The notes beneath the pieces are model-generated. The model had not been told where the DNA came from. It saw nothing but the letters and a program-made list of their open reading frames with translations, and ran no database searches. Shown here piece by piece: positions 1 through 7,300 of a stretch of 28,257 nt of DNA. Source of the DNA: Liolophura sinensis (taxonomy: Eukaryota; Mollusca; Polyplacophora; Chitonida; Chitonidae); NCBI RefSeq assembly GCF_032854445.1, contig NW_027018425.1, positions 1 through 28,257 on the forward strand. The letters run 5' to 3'. The stretch's first letter is position 1, and every line of letters begins with the position of its first letter. The position numbers and the translations under genes were made by a program.

Positions 1-1160
1 CGATTTCAATTCGCAGAAAGACCAGGTAAAATTCCAAAAGTAAAAAAAAACTGTTCCAATGCTGCTGGTAAGAGGCTCATCCGACGTATTTTTTGACGAG
101 AAATCGAATGGTGCAAACCGCGTTGCTCTCCGACCAATACTTTTGGCTGTAGCCACAAATGAATAATCATTGATGTCAAGATCACGTGCCCAGCAACGGC
201 TCTTACTCCATGGAAACCAAGGAAATTTGCAATTTTTCAACAGCTGGAGATGCCTGGCCCAATTGCGCATCTTTTGGCACCTTATTGATGTGGATCAGTG
301 TTCAGTTGTACTTTTTACAGCGGACTGTATCAAGTACCTTGTGTTTTTTATATACAAATGGTGTGGTTTTTCTACATGTAGATAAAGACATTGAGTTTGT
401 CTTCGACTTAGAAGTAAGACAACTGCTGGGTGAGTTAAATGGGCTTGGCCCAAAGATTTGACGTCGTCTGGGCTACCGAAGGGCACATAACTTATAATGA
501 AAAGTTGAATATAGTAATGACCAGTCGCGATTGTACATAGTTAATGTAGCCGATTTCAATTAGCAAAAAGACCAGGTAAAAATCCAAAGTGGAGAAACTG
601 TTCCAATGCTGCTGGTAAGAGGCTAATCCGACGTAATTTTTGACGAGAAATCGAATGGTGCAAACCGCGTTGCTCTCCGACAAATACTTTTGGCTGTAGC
701 CACAAATGAATAATCATTGATGTCAAGATCACGTGCCCAGCAACGGCTCTTACTCCATGGAAACCAAGGAAATTTGCAATTTTTCAACAGCTGGAGATGC
801 CTGGCCCAATTGCGCATCTTTTGGCACCTTATTGATGTGGGTCAGTGTTCAATTGTACTTTTACAGCGGACTGTATCAAGTACCTTTTGTTTTTTTTATA
901 TACAAATGGTGTGGTTTTTCTACATGTAGATAAAGACATTGAGTTTGTCTTCGACTTAGAAGTAAGACAACTGCTGGGTGAGTTAAATGGGCTTGGCCCA
1001 AAGATTTGACGTCGTCTGGGCTACCGAAGGGCACATAACTTATAATGAAAAGTTGAATATAGTAATGACCAGTCGCGATTGTACATAGTTAATGTAGCCG
1101 ATTTCAATTCGCAAAAAGACCAGGCAAAAATCCAAAAGTGGAAAAAACTGTTCCAATGCT
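1..1160. repeat. Tandem satellite, left segment (about 2.1 units of a ~550-bp monomer)
   Basis: Two monomers plus a partial one, in the same orientation as the main array. The anchor TTGATGTCAAG occurs at 170 and 717 (547 bp apart). These units carry more private changes than those on the right: GTGGATCAG at 291-299 instead of GTGGGTCAG, CGACAAATAC near 677, AGGTAAAA in the linker, and a shorter T tract. Both have GACAACTGCTGGG where most right-hand units have GACATTTGCTGGG. The third unit is cut at 1160 by the LINE and resumes at 7295. The window starts inside the array, so its left edge is not seen. No gene is supported here; the short ORFs are the same ones found in every monomer. Confidence 0.97.
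1155..1160. repeat. Left target-site duplication AATGCT
   Basis: The last six satellite bases before the LINE are AATGCT. The same six bases follow the LINE tail at 7295-7300, where the satellite resumes with GCTGTTAAGAGG. In intact monomers the site reads TTCCAATGCTGCTGG, with a single AATGCT, as expected for duplication of a staggered endonuclease cut. The 3' tail ends in ATT next to AATGCT, so a base of ambiguity on that side cannot be excluded. Confidence 0.85.
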
Positions 1161-1403
1161 AACATAACTCACAAGATGGCTTCTATCGAATAAGGCGGAC
1201 CAGTGAGAGGTGGTAATCCTGGCTGAATTTAGAGTTTCCCTAAGTTGATTCACATATATTTGTGTGGATATGTTCTACATTTGGTAATTTGGGCAATCAA
1301 ACGTGAAGATAGAGTTCATGAAGCAGAGAATTGCTAAAATCAGTGACTGCAAAAACAGTGCTTGTGACTTACCTGTTGATCCAGCCTGAACAACAACAAC
1401 ACC
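1161..1403 (+). other. LINE 5' untranslated leader
   Basis: 243 bp between the satellite junction and the ORF1 ATG. It should hold the internal promoter by analogy with other LINEs, but I see no TATA box or recognisable initiator. The ORF1 ATG lies in ACACCATGA, with A at -3, a reasonable eukaryotic start context, after a CAACAACAACACC stretch typical of unstructured leaders. Whether 1161 is the true 5' end or a mild 5' truncation cannot be decided from one copy. Confidence 0.7.
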
Positions 1404-2444
1404 ATGAACCAACCTCGGATTGAGTCTCTCTTCAGTGGGGCGTGCAGTGAAAAGGTAACTGCTAGTACTAACTCTGATATAGTCCAAAATGAAAATTCGA
1501 AGACGTCACCTGTAAATCCTGCTAGTAGTAACCTTGCTCAGCCCTCAAGAACGGCAATATCAAGATTTTTAGGAAAACGTAAACTGAATCTGGTCGCCAA
1601 AAATCCCAGCATTAAAAGGTTTGAATTCATTACCCGACATTCAGTCCCTAATTTGTGCTGATCGAGGTGAGGACGAAACCGAGTTATACGAGGTAACAAA
1701 CTTCAAGGCTGGAACTGACTAACTTTCTTACCGAGAGCATATTGACACCTCAAGTCAGCAAACATCTAAATTGCCTAATCCTGAATGCTGTAGAAACGGC
1801 TATAAAACCCACTAATTGAGCTAGTATCGTCGAGTAAGAATGACATAACAACCCTTGCACGTAAAGTTGACAGTCTACAACTAGAAATTGCTGACAGGGA
1901 TAAGACAATTTGTGAATGTAAGGCTGAAATATCAGATCTAAAATCTGAACTGGCAATCGTCAATTCCCTACTCAGAAAAAGCTCAGAAGAAAATATGCGA
2001 CAAAAGGACAAAGCCGAACAATATAGTAGACGAGAGTGTCTGCGAATTTCTGGCCTTTCACTTCAACCAGGTGAAACGACTGATGACGCGGTGTGCCGAC
2101 TTGCAAGTCATCTTAATATTGAATGTGTATAAAAGATATCTCGCGATCACATTTTATTGGAAAAAACCAGTCCCAGATAATCGTTAGGTTTGTTTCGTAC
2201 CGAACCAGATCTGAACTGATTAGAGCACGTCCATTACTGAAGAGCGCCAATGGTTACACAGGGGTGTATATAAATGAAGATCTCACGAAAACTAGGTATA
2301 CGCTTTTTAAAAGATTATTTCAAAAGAAGAAAGAAGGTGTGATTTTCTCAGCCTGGACACACGACGGAAATGTGTTCTATTGTTTCCCAAGACGGGGGAG
2401 TGAAGGTGCAGGTGGCTTCTGAATGGGATCTCGAGAACATGTAA
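1404..2444 (+). pseudogene. LINE ORF1 (coiled-coil, RRM-like RNA-binding protein), multiply frameshifted
   Basis: The product would be an RNA-binding nucleoprotein packaging the LINE RNA. The ATG at 1404 opens 85 codons (MNQPRIESLFSG..., Ser/Asn-rich) ending at TGA 1659-1661. An acidic stretch continues one frame over (ADRGEDETELYE, 1657-1719). A third frame holds a hydrophobic helix at about 1736-1816. Frame 0 at 1806-2129 encodes a heptad-rich coiled coil followed by QYSRRECLRISGL, the usual entry to an L1-like RRM domain. A shift at about 2124-2130 leads to SRSHFIGK, IIVRFVSYRTRSELIRAR and YINEDLTKTR, the conserved ORF1 C-terminal core, read to about 2388. A last shift returns to frame 0 for QDGGVKVQV...WDLENM and a TAA at 2442-2444, which I take as the authentic end. 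At least five frame changes make it a pseudogene unless some are sequencing errors. Family assignment is from motifs only. Confidence 0.82.
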
Positions 2445-3410
2445 TCAACCTGGTCAAATCACTTTTCCCGTGCAGGATACAGGAGTGTTCATACTTTAAT
2501 CATTAAAGACAGCCGACCGATGTGCTTTCTGTATAGTAACTCTGACTGTACATGCGTGTCTACTAACACAAAAGTGCGGGTCTGCTGCCGTAACTTACGT
2601 AATAGCAGATAATATGTACGCTACTCCAACACAAACTGCTGCTCAATGTCTCTCTCTAAAACACTTGACTTGATCAACAATATAGTACTCACAACGAATT
2701 GGTCTTGGACATGTGTAAATGGCCGTGTAAATGTACATGTATACATACATATATCCATATATCTGCATAAGTAAGCCCGAAAAATTAAAAATTTATCTGA
2801 TAGTTAAGAATATATAAATGTATATATGCATTTGGCCATGACACATTAAATATTCCAGTTCAATTACCGGATAAATTTCAAATTAAACTACAAATATTAG
2901 GGAACAGTAAATATATGAAGTAGACGGGAAAATGACGTCATTATGTTTGTGTACCAAGCTACAGGGTACCAAAAGTGAAAAGTCACGGTTAACAAAACGT
3001 ACAATCTATTTGTATTGTCTTTGACCATTTTTCAGTATCCTTCCAGTGAGCCCAAATCGTTGTTTATCCGATAAGTAGATAAATAATTACCATTCAAAAC
3101 TATACGGAAGATTGGCCCTCATTTCTGATTAATAGTTGTCTCCTTTAGGCAAATCCCAATTCTCAATATATAAGTTGAAAATACTCACCTTAGTGATAAT
3201 ATTTGTAAACAAACTGTCATTGTTAATAACTTCCTCATGATACTTTATTGTGTCAGTAACCCACCTCTCCCTATACGCTTCTGTCTGGGACTGGTGCTTC
3301 TGAGGACGTACTATGTACGCACCTTTACACCTCATATTTTTTGTGATTTATTTTGAAATTCTTACTTGTATGTACTGGACTATGTTACACGTGATCTTAC
3401 CGATAACTAC
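2445..3410 (+). other. AT-rich inter-ORF spacer of the LINE (~0.97 kb)
   Basis: There is no + strand gene between the ORF1 stop and the ORF2 ATG. The region is AT-rich with TATA-like and TGTATACATA-like stretches at about 2730-2830. It contains a perfect CRE palindrome TGACGTCA at 2933-2940 and a small exon-like ORF on the minus strand (3189-3299). ORF2's frame is closed upstream by TGA at 3354-3356. The spacer is long for a CR1/L2-type element, where ORF1 and ORF2 usually lie close together. It may be an internal insertion, a retained intron-like segment, or a lineage feature; I found no terminal inverted repeats or duplication that would mark an insertion. Confidence 0.6.
3189..3299 (-). 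other. Exon-like open segment, antisense to the LINE
   Basis: On the minus strand an ORF with ATG at 3335-3333 runs to 3129 (68 codons). Residue 49 is encoded by AAG at 3191-3189, immediately followed by GTGAGTATTT, a strong splice-donor match in phase 0. A possible acceptor CCTCAG (3305-3300) would give a 111-bp, 37-codon exon with a mixed, polar, protein-like composition (for example EAYRERWVTDTIKYHEEV). The acceptor's polypyrimidine tract is poor. I do not recognise the peptide. It could be a captured host exon or chance. Confidence 0.25.
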
Positions 3411-6356
3411 ATGCGTAATAAACAAATATTCGAGCTGTTATCAAGTGAGTACGATGGTAACCAGGCTAGAACATGTGCTTCTTTCTTTCTTAAATGTTGT
3501 TACGTCATGGATTACCTAAGTCAATATCGTGTGGCAATCGGAACTTGGTATAACTTTGTGTGCTGTAAAAGCAGGGTACACCTAATCAAACTTATAAACT
3601 TGCTGAATGAATTAACAGTGATTTGTAATGCTACTGACTCTTTACTATTTTGTGTTATTATAGGTATTCTTTGTATGTTAAACAACTTGAATTACGTTTT
3701 AATTGTCATTATCGCATTACTGCTGCGATGCGGAGATATACATAAAAATCCGGGACCACCAAGCTCGCATAACTTAAGATGTTGTCATTTTAATGCTAGG
3801 AGCCTTCTGGCTCAGTCTGATGATCAAATGTCATCATATTCTAAGTTAGACGAAGTCTCAACCGTACTTGTAAATGAACATGATTACGATATTATTTGTG
3901 TAACAGAAACTTGGCTTAGTTCTGCCATACCAGATGAAAGAGTTAATATAGAAGGGTACTACATTATAAGGAAAGACAGAGATAGGCATGGTGGGGGTAT
4001 TGCCATTTATTGTAAGTCATCATTGAATATCACACGCAGATTAGATCTTGAAAATGAAAATGAAATGCTATGGATTACAATTGAATTGTTCAATAGAAGT
4101 GTATTAGTTGCTGTATGTTACCGCCCTCCTAACCAATCAACGGAATCACGGGATCTTTTTATTGATAACTTTGATTCTACTCTCACTTCTGTTATATCAG
4201 AAAACCCACATGCTTTACTAATATTTGGTGATTTTAACGATCGCTGCACTGACTGGAATAAATACCATGATAAGAGTGAATTAAAAATGAAACTTTTCGA
4301 CCTTTTGGCTGGAAAAAATTTATTTCAAATACTGAATGAGCCGACAAGATATACGGAAGATAGTGCTTATTTATTAGATCTAATAATCACTGACAATATG
4401 AGATATGAAATAGATTACGGAGTGGCTTGTCCCATGGCTAATCTTGACCACTGCACGATCTATTGTAAACTGGATCTTCTTTGCAATGATAAACCTAAAT
4501 CTTTTAAAAGACATGTATGGGACCTTAAATGTGCTGATATAGACCGTCTACGTAACTTACTGTCTGTCTCACCCTGGGATATATGTGACGTTTTCACTGA
4601 TATAAATGACAAAGTGTATGCATGGTCAAATCTTTTTCTGTCATGCTGTAAGGAAACTATCCCAAATAAAGAAATTACCGTGAGACCTCGCGACAAGCCC
4701 TGGATGACCAATGATGCGCGATATAAGTTACGAATTCGAAATAGATGCTTTAAAAAGTATAAAAGATCTAAAAATGAAAAAGATAAATTTCGCTTCTATA
4801 TAGCCAGAAGGGAGGCCAACACAGCCAAAAGAGAGGCTATTCGTCGCTATGCTACACGTCTAAAAACCAAACTATCTGACCCAAATCTAGATACCAAGAC
4901 TTACTGGTCTTCAATGAAGTCAATGTTGGGTTCTAAAGCAAAACCTCCAATACCACCACTACTTGTAAATGGTAAAAATGTGTCCAGTGATATTGATAAG
5001 GCCAATGCTTTCTGTGCATTCTTTGCATCACATTCTGACCTTCCATCTCCTGTCCCCGACTTGCCGGACTTCTCCTTCGTTACTACAACTCGCTTAAACA
5101 GTATACAAATAACTGAAAAGGAAGTCGGCCAGTGTCTCAGTTCGTTAAATACAAAAAAGGCATCAGGTCCGGATGGGATCAGTAATTTTATGTTGCAGAG
5201 TGCAGCAGGAAGTATAACACCCTCGCTTACTAAACTATTTAACTCTTCATTACAAAACGGCGTCTTTCCGTCCGCGTGGAAAAGGTGCCGCGTTTGCCCA
5301 GTATTTAAAAAAGGTGATCGACATTGTATTTCTAACTACAGACCAGTATGTCTTCAACCTTCGATATCCAAAGTATTTGAAAAAGTCGTCTATAAACATT
5401 TATATCAATATCTTACGATAAACAATATTCTTATTCCTCACAATGCAGGATTCAAAAGTGGTGATTCAACTATCTGTCAACTAACTAAAATCGTCCATAA
5501 TATTTATAAAGGTTTAGACAACGGTAATGATATGTGTTTGGTATTCTTGGATGTGAGCAAAGCCTTTGACAAGGTTTGGCACACAGGTTTACTATTTAAG
5601 TTGAGGCAGATGGGTATTGGAGGAATGTTACTGGCGTGGATAAATGATTACTTATCTGATCGATCAATCTCTGTTTGCCTCAACGGTAAAGAATCTAGCT
5701 CGAATCCTACGTACTCAGGAGTTCCTCAGGGCTCTGTACTTGGTCCTTTGTTGTTTCTTATCTTCATAAATGATATAAATACTAATATTGAATGTGACAT
5801 AAATATATTTGCTGACGACACATCCTTGTTAGAAGAAATTAAAGATTTACCAGTCTCAGAAACTAGACTGAACCGTGACCTTAGCAAGTTAGCGTCGTGG
5901 GCAAATCAATGGTGTGTCACATTCAATGCTCTTAAGACAGTTTATTTACTTGTATCATTAAAGGGAAATCCTTCCTATCCCAAACTGTATCTTAATGGCA
6001 CGGAGGTGAAGAGCGTTCAGTCCCACAAACACCTTGGGATCTTTTTACAACACAATGGGAAATGGGACGAACACATTAGAAACTTAGTTAATAAATGTAA
6101 CAAAAAACTGAGTATTCTCAACCGATGTAAGAAATGCCTTACCCGAAAATGTTTGAAAACTCTATACTTCAGTCAAATAAGATCTACCATCGAATATGGT
6201 GACATCCTGTTTGACAATTGCGGTATAGTGTTGTCTCAAAAACTTGAAACAATTCAGCGAAGAGCTGCTCTTCTCTGTTCTGGGGGCCTACGTCGGACAT
6301 CGTATAGTAAATTATTAAATGAACTAAGATGGGAACCCGCTTTATGTGAGACGTAA
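3411..6356 (+). CDS. LINE ORF2: APE-type endonuclease and reverse transcriptase (C-terminus frameshifted off)
   Basis: The enzyme of target-primed reverse transcription: the endonuclease nicks the target and the RT copies LINE RNA there. 981 codons from ATG 3411; the frame is open from 3357. ATG 3507 (GTCATGG) has the better context and is an alternative start. Residues from 3411: hydrophobic region about 60-105, then a 2A-like GDIHKNPGP at about 108-116. Endonuclease: NARSL, TETWL (catalytic Glu166), HGGGIAIYC, GDFND (Asp274, Asn276), LDH (His347), where relatives usually have SDH. RT: KASGPDGI, KKGD, NYRPV, FLDVSKAFDKV (Asp714), GVPQGSVLGP (770-779), FADD (Asp802/803), then the thumb and ETIQRRAALLC. 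All catalytic positions I can assign are present. The frame ends at TAA 6354-6356, just after WEPALCET, where relatives continue; the continuation is in the next frame from 6346. EN and RT look intact, but a complete ORF2p is not encoded. Confidence 0.93.
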   Translation: MRNKQIFELLSSEYDGNQARTCASFFLKCCYVMDYLSQYRVAIGTWYNFVCCKSRVHLIKLINLLNELTVICNATDSLLFCVIIGILCMLNNLNYVLIVIIALLLRCGDIHKNPGPPSSHNLRCCHFNARSLLAQSDDQMSSYSKLDEVSTVLVNEHDYDIICVTETWLSSAIPDERVNIEGYYIIRKDRDRHGGGIAIYCKSSLNITRRLDLENENEMLWITIELFNRSVLVAVCYRPPNQSTESRDLFIDNFDSTLTSVISENPHALLIFGDFNDRCTDWNKYHDKSELKMKLFDLLAGKNLFQILNEPTRYTEDSAYLLDLIITDNMRYEIDYGVACPMANLDHCTIYCKLDLLCNDKPKSFKRHVWDLKCADIDRLRNLLSVSPWDICDVFTDINDKVYAWSNLFLSCCKETIPNKEITVRPRDKPWMTNDARYKLRIRNRCFKKYKRSKNEKDKFRFYIARREANTAKREAIRRYATRLKTKLSDPNLDTKTYWSSMKSMLGSKAKPPIPPLLVNGKNVSSDIDKANAFCAFFASHSDLPSPVPDLPDFSFVTTTRLNSIQITEKEVGQCLSSLNTKKASGPDGISNFMLQSAAGSITPSLTKLFNSSLQNGVFPSAWKRCRVCPVFKKGDRHCISNYRPVCLQPSISKVFEKVVYKHLYQYLTINNILIPHNAGFKSGDSTICQLTKIVHNIYKGLDNGNDMCLVFLDVSKAFDKVWHTGLLFKLRQMGIGGMLLAWINDYLSDRSISVCLNGKESSSNPTYSGVPQGSVLGPLLFLIFINDINTNIECDINIFADDTSLLEEIKDLPVSETRLNRDLSKLASWANQWCVTFNALKTVYLLVSLKGNPSYPKLYLNGTEVKSVQSHKHLGIFLQHNGKWDEHIRNLVNKCNKKLSILNRCKKCLTRKCLKTLYFSQIRSTIEYGDILFDNCGIVLSQKLETIQRRAALLCSGGLRRTSYSKLLNELRWEPALCET
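3735..3758 (+). other. 2A-like DIHKNPGP motif in ORF2
   Basis: Codons 3735-3758 read D-I-H-K-N-P-G-P, preceded by Leu-rich hydrophobic sequence and RCG. The 2A ribosome-skipping consensus is D-[VI]-E-x-N-P-G-P with a hydrophobic/helical upstream region; only the Glu is changed, to His. 2A-like sequences at this place, ahead of the endonuclease, are known from CR1/L2-type retrotransposons of sea urchin, lancelet and molluscs. If active, the ribosome would skip between Gly and the last Pro, releasing a hydrophobic leader of about 75-115 residues from the EN-RT. Activity with His is not certain. Confidence 0.7.
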
Positions 6357-7045
6357 ATCCCACAGAATTTTTCTTTTCCATAAAATTATAAATGGGCTAT
6401 CGCCTCCTTATTTGAAAAAATTACTACCATGCGGAAATGAAGCTGTCGTCAGTACATACAATCTACGAAATAAGCACAACATCCGTCTTCCCAAAGGTCG
6501 TATCCAGTTGTACATGTCGTCATTTATTCCCCAAACAATTAAAGATTGGAATTCAATACCTCTCCACTTTCGTCACGACTCTCTAGAAAAGCTTAAATCC
6601 TATCTTAAACCTAGTTTTGTTGACAGCATTACTATTTCCGTACTGTACGATTCTTTTGTAACATTTTCCTCGATACTGCATTGTAGGATGCGGATGGGAC
6701 TGAGCGCTCTTCACGCAGACTTATTTACCAATGGCCTTTCAGTCTTGTCATAAATGTAATTACAAATGTGAAAGTTCTCATCATTTTCTTATTGAATAAC
6801 CCGCATATGCCGCTTAAAGGAAGCACATGTTCGACAGGTTTACTAAAACGATTTCTCCAAATGCTCACTTATCTAATTTCCTTCCGCATTGCTCAAAACA
6901 TATATCAAATATTTTACTTTTTGGATCAAATGACCTATCTCTTAAAGACAATAAAACCATATTCTGTTCTGTGCACAAATTCGTTCAAGATATTCGAAGA
7001 TTTATCCATCGTACTCACCAAGTAGTTCAAACAAGCTCCTTTTAA
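6346..7045 (+). pseudogene. Displaced C-terminal part of LINE ORF2
   Basis: The conserved region after the RT continues out of frame. From 6346 (frame +1 relative to ORF2) it reads VRRKSHRIFLFHKIINGLSPPYL..., SFIPQTIKDWNSIPL and MGLSALHADLFTNGLSVL, ending at TAA 6751-6753. A second shift then gives CHKCNYKC...SSHHFLIE from 6746, broken by TAA at 6797-6799 and 6815-6817, and resumes with MFDRF...ILLFGSNDLSL...SVHKFVQDIRRF to a stop at 7043-7045. The Cys/His cluster resembles the C-terminal zinc-knuckle-like motif of this LINE group, with the first stop falling where a last Cys would be expected. So this copy has two frameshifts and two nonsense codons after the RT core. Confidence 0.85.
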
Positions 7046-7216
7046 GGTACAAAGTGCTAAAACTGAAACCCATTCCTAAATCTGTTATACAATCGGTACT
7101 AAATGACGTATATGAGTGTGAGCAGTATTGGATGCCTATGTGTATTGTAAATATTGTAAATATTTTATTCTTCACTATCAAGTTTTAATTATATAAATGT
7201 ATGATGTATATAAGTT

Positions 7217-7259
7217 TGAGGAGACCCCCTAGTGACCCATGGTTTGTGGGATATCCTCA
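7217..7259 (+). promoter_or_regulatory. Nested 3'-end hairpin, candidate RT recognition structure
   Basis: TGAGGA (7217-7222) pairs with TCCTCA (7254-7259). Inside it, CCCA (7236-7239) pairs with TGGG (7247-7250) around the loop TGGTTTG, and ACCCCC (7224-7229) offers an alternative partner for GGG. It lies about 35 bases before the element end, where CR1/L2-type elements often carry a stem-loop used by the RT. The pairing is read directly; the function is inferred. Confidence 0.5.
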
Positions 7260-7266
7260 GTAAACA

Positions 7267-7272
7267 AATAAA
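7267..7272 (+). terminator. AATAAA polyadenylation-type signal
   Basis: AATAAA at 7267-7272, 22 bases before the end of the element. It could act as a poly(A) signal or be part of the AT-rich terminal repeat, which has similar composition. Confidence 0.4.
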
Positions 7273-7294
7273 GAATTAAATTAAAAATTAAATT
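7273..7294 (+). repeat. LINE 3' terminal short-repeat tail
   Basis: After AATAAA the element ends in irregular ATTAA-type repeats (GAATTAAATTAAAAATTAAA...), directly abutting the AATGCT target duplication. CR1/L2-type LINEs characteristically end in such short tandem repeats instead of pure poly(A), which supports the clade call and the 3' boundary. Confidence 0.75.
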
Positions 7295-7300
7295 AATGCT
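7295..7300. repeat. Right target-site duplication AATGCT
   Basis: This is the second copy of the six-base target. From 7301 to the next anchor at 7407 is 106 bp, exactly as in intact units (7851 to 7957). Removing 6134 bp of element plus one AATGCT restores a 550-bp step from the 717 anchor. Confidence 0.85.

Larger units (their letters stand above)
1161..7294 (+). mobile_element. CR1/L2-group non-LTR retrotransposon (LINE), near full length, inserted in the satellite
   Basis: A 6134-bp element with the classical two-ORF LINE layout: 5' leader, ORF1 (coiled coil plus RRM-like domain), ORF2 (APE-type endonuclease plus reverse transcriptase), and a 3' UTR ending in short AT-rich repeats rather than a long poly(A). 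It has no LTRs, is flanked by a 6-bp target duplication, and transcribes left to right. The endonuclease/RT organisation, the NPGP motif upstream of the endonuclease, and the C-terminal ETIQRRAALLC and WEP...RRKSHR signatures fit the CR1/L2 group; I cannot place the clade further without a tree. ORF1 and the ORF2 C-terminus are frameshifted, so this copy is probably not autonomous as written. Confidence 0.95.
7046..7294 (+). other. LINE 3' UTR
   Basis: A noncoding tail between the end of the ORF2 remnant and the satellite. It is AT-rich to about 7215 (TTGTAAATATTGTAAATATT near 7145), then carries a compact GC-richer hairpin region, AATAAA and the repeat tail. In LINEs of this group the 3' end is the RT recognition site, so this is the expected place for conserved structure. 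Confidence 0.85.

Noticed and set aside
1369-1386. TTACCTGTTGATCCAGCC in the LINE leader resembles the 5' end of 18S rRNA (TACCTGGTTGATCCTGCC)
   Set aside because: Similarity is limited to about 18 bases with a gap and a substitution, and the following sequence does not match 18S. It is probably chance, though a search of other copies could confirm.
2933-2940. CRE palindrome TGACGTCA as an internal promoter
   Set aside because: A single 8-bp site in a 1-kb spacer is weak evidence, and there is no TATA box at a fitting distance. It is kept only as a note within the spacer.
3366-3410. ORF2 start at 3366 (TTG)
   Set aside because: TTG is not a usual animal start. The first in-frame ATG is 3411, and 3507 has a better context (GTCATGG).
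4460-4711. 83-codon minus-strand ORF inside ORF2
   Set aside because: It lies opposite the linker between the endonuclease and RT domains, has no domain features, and is explained as a shadow of the coding strand.
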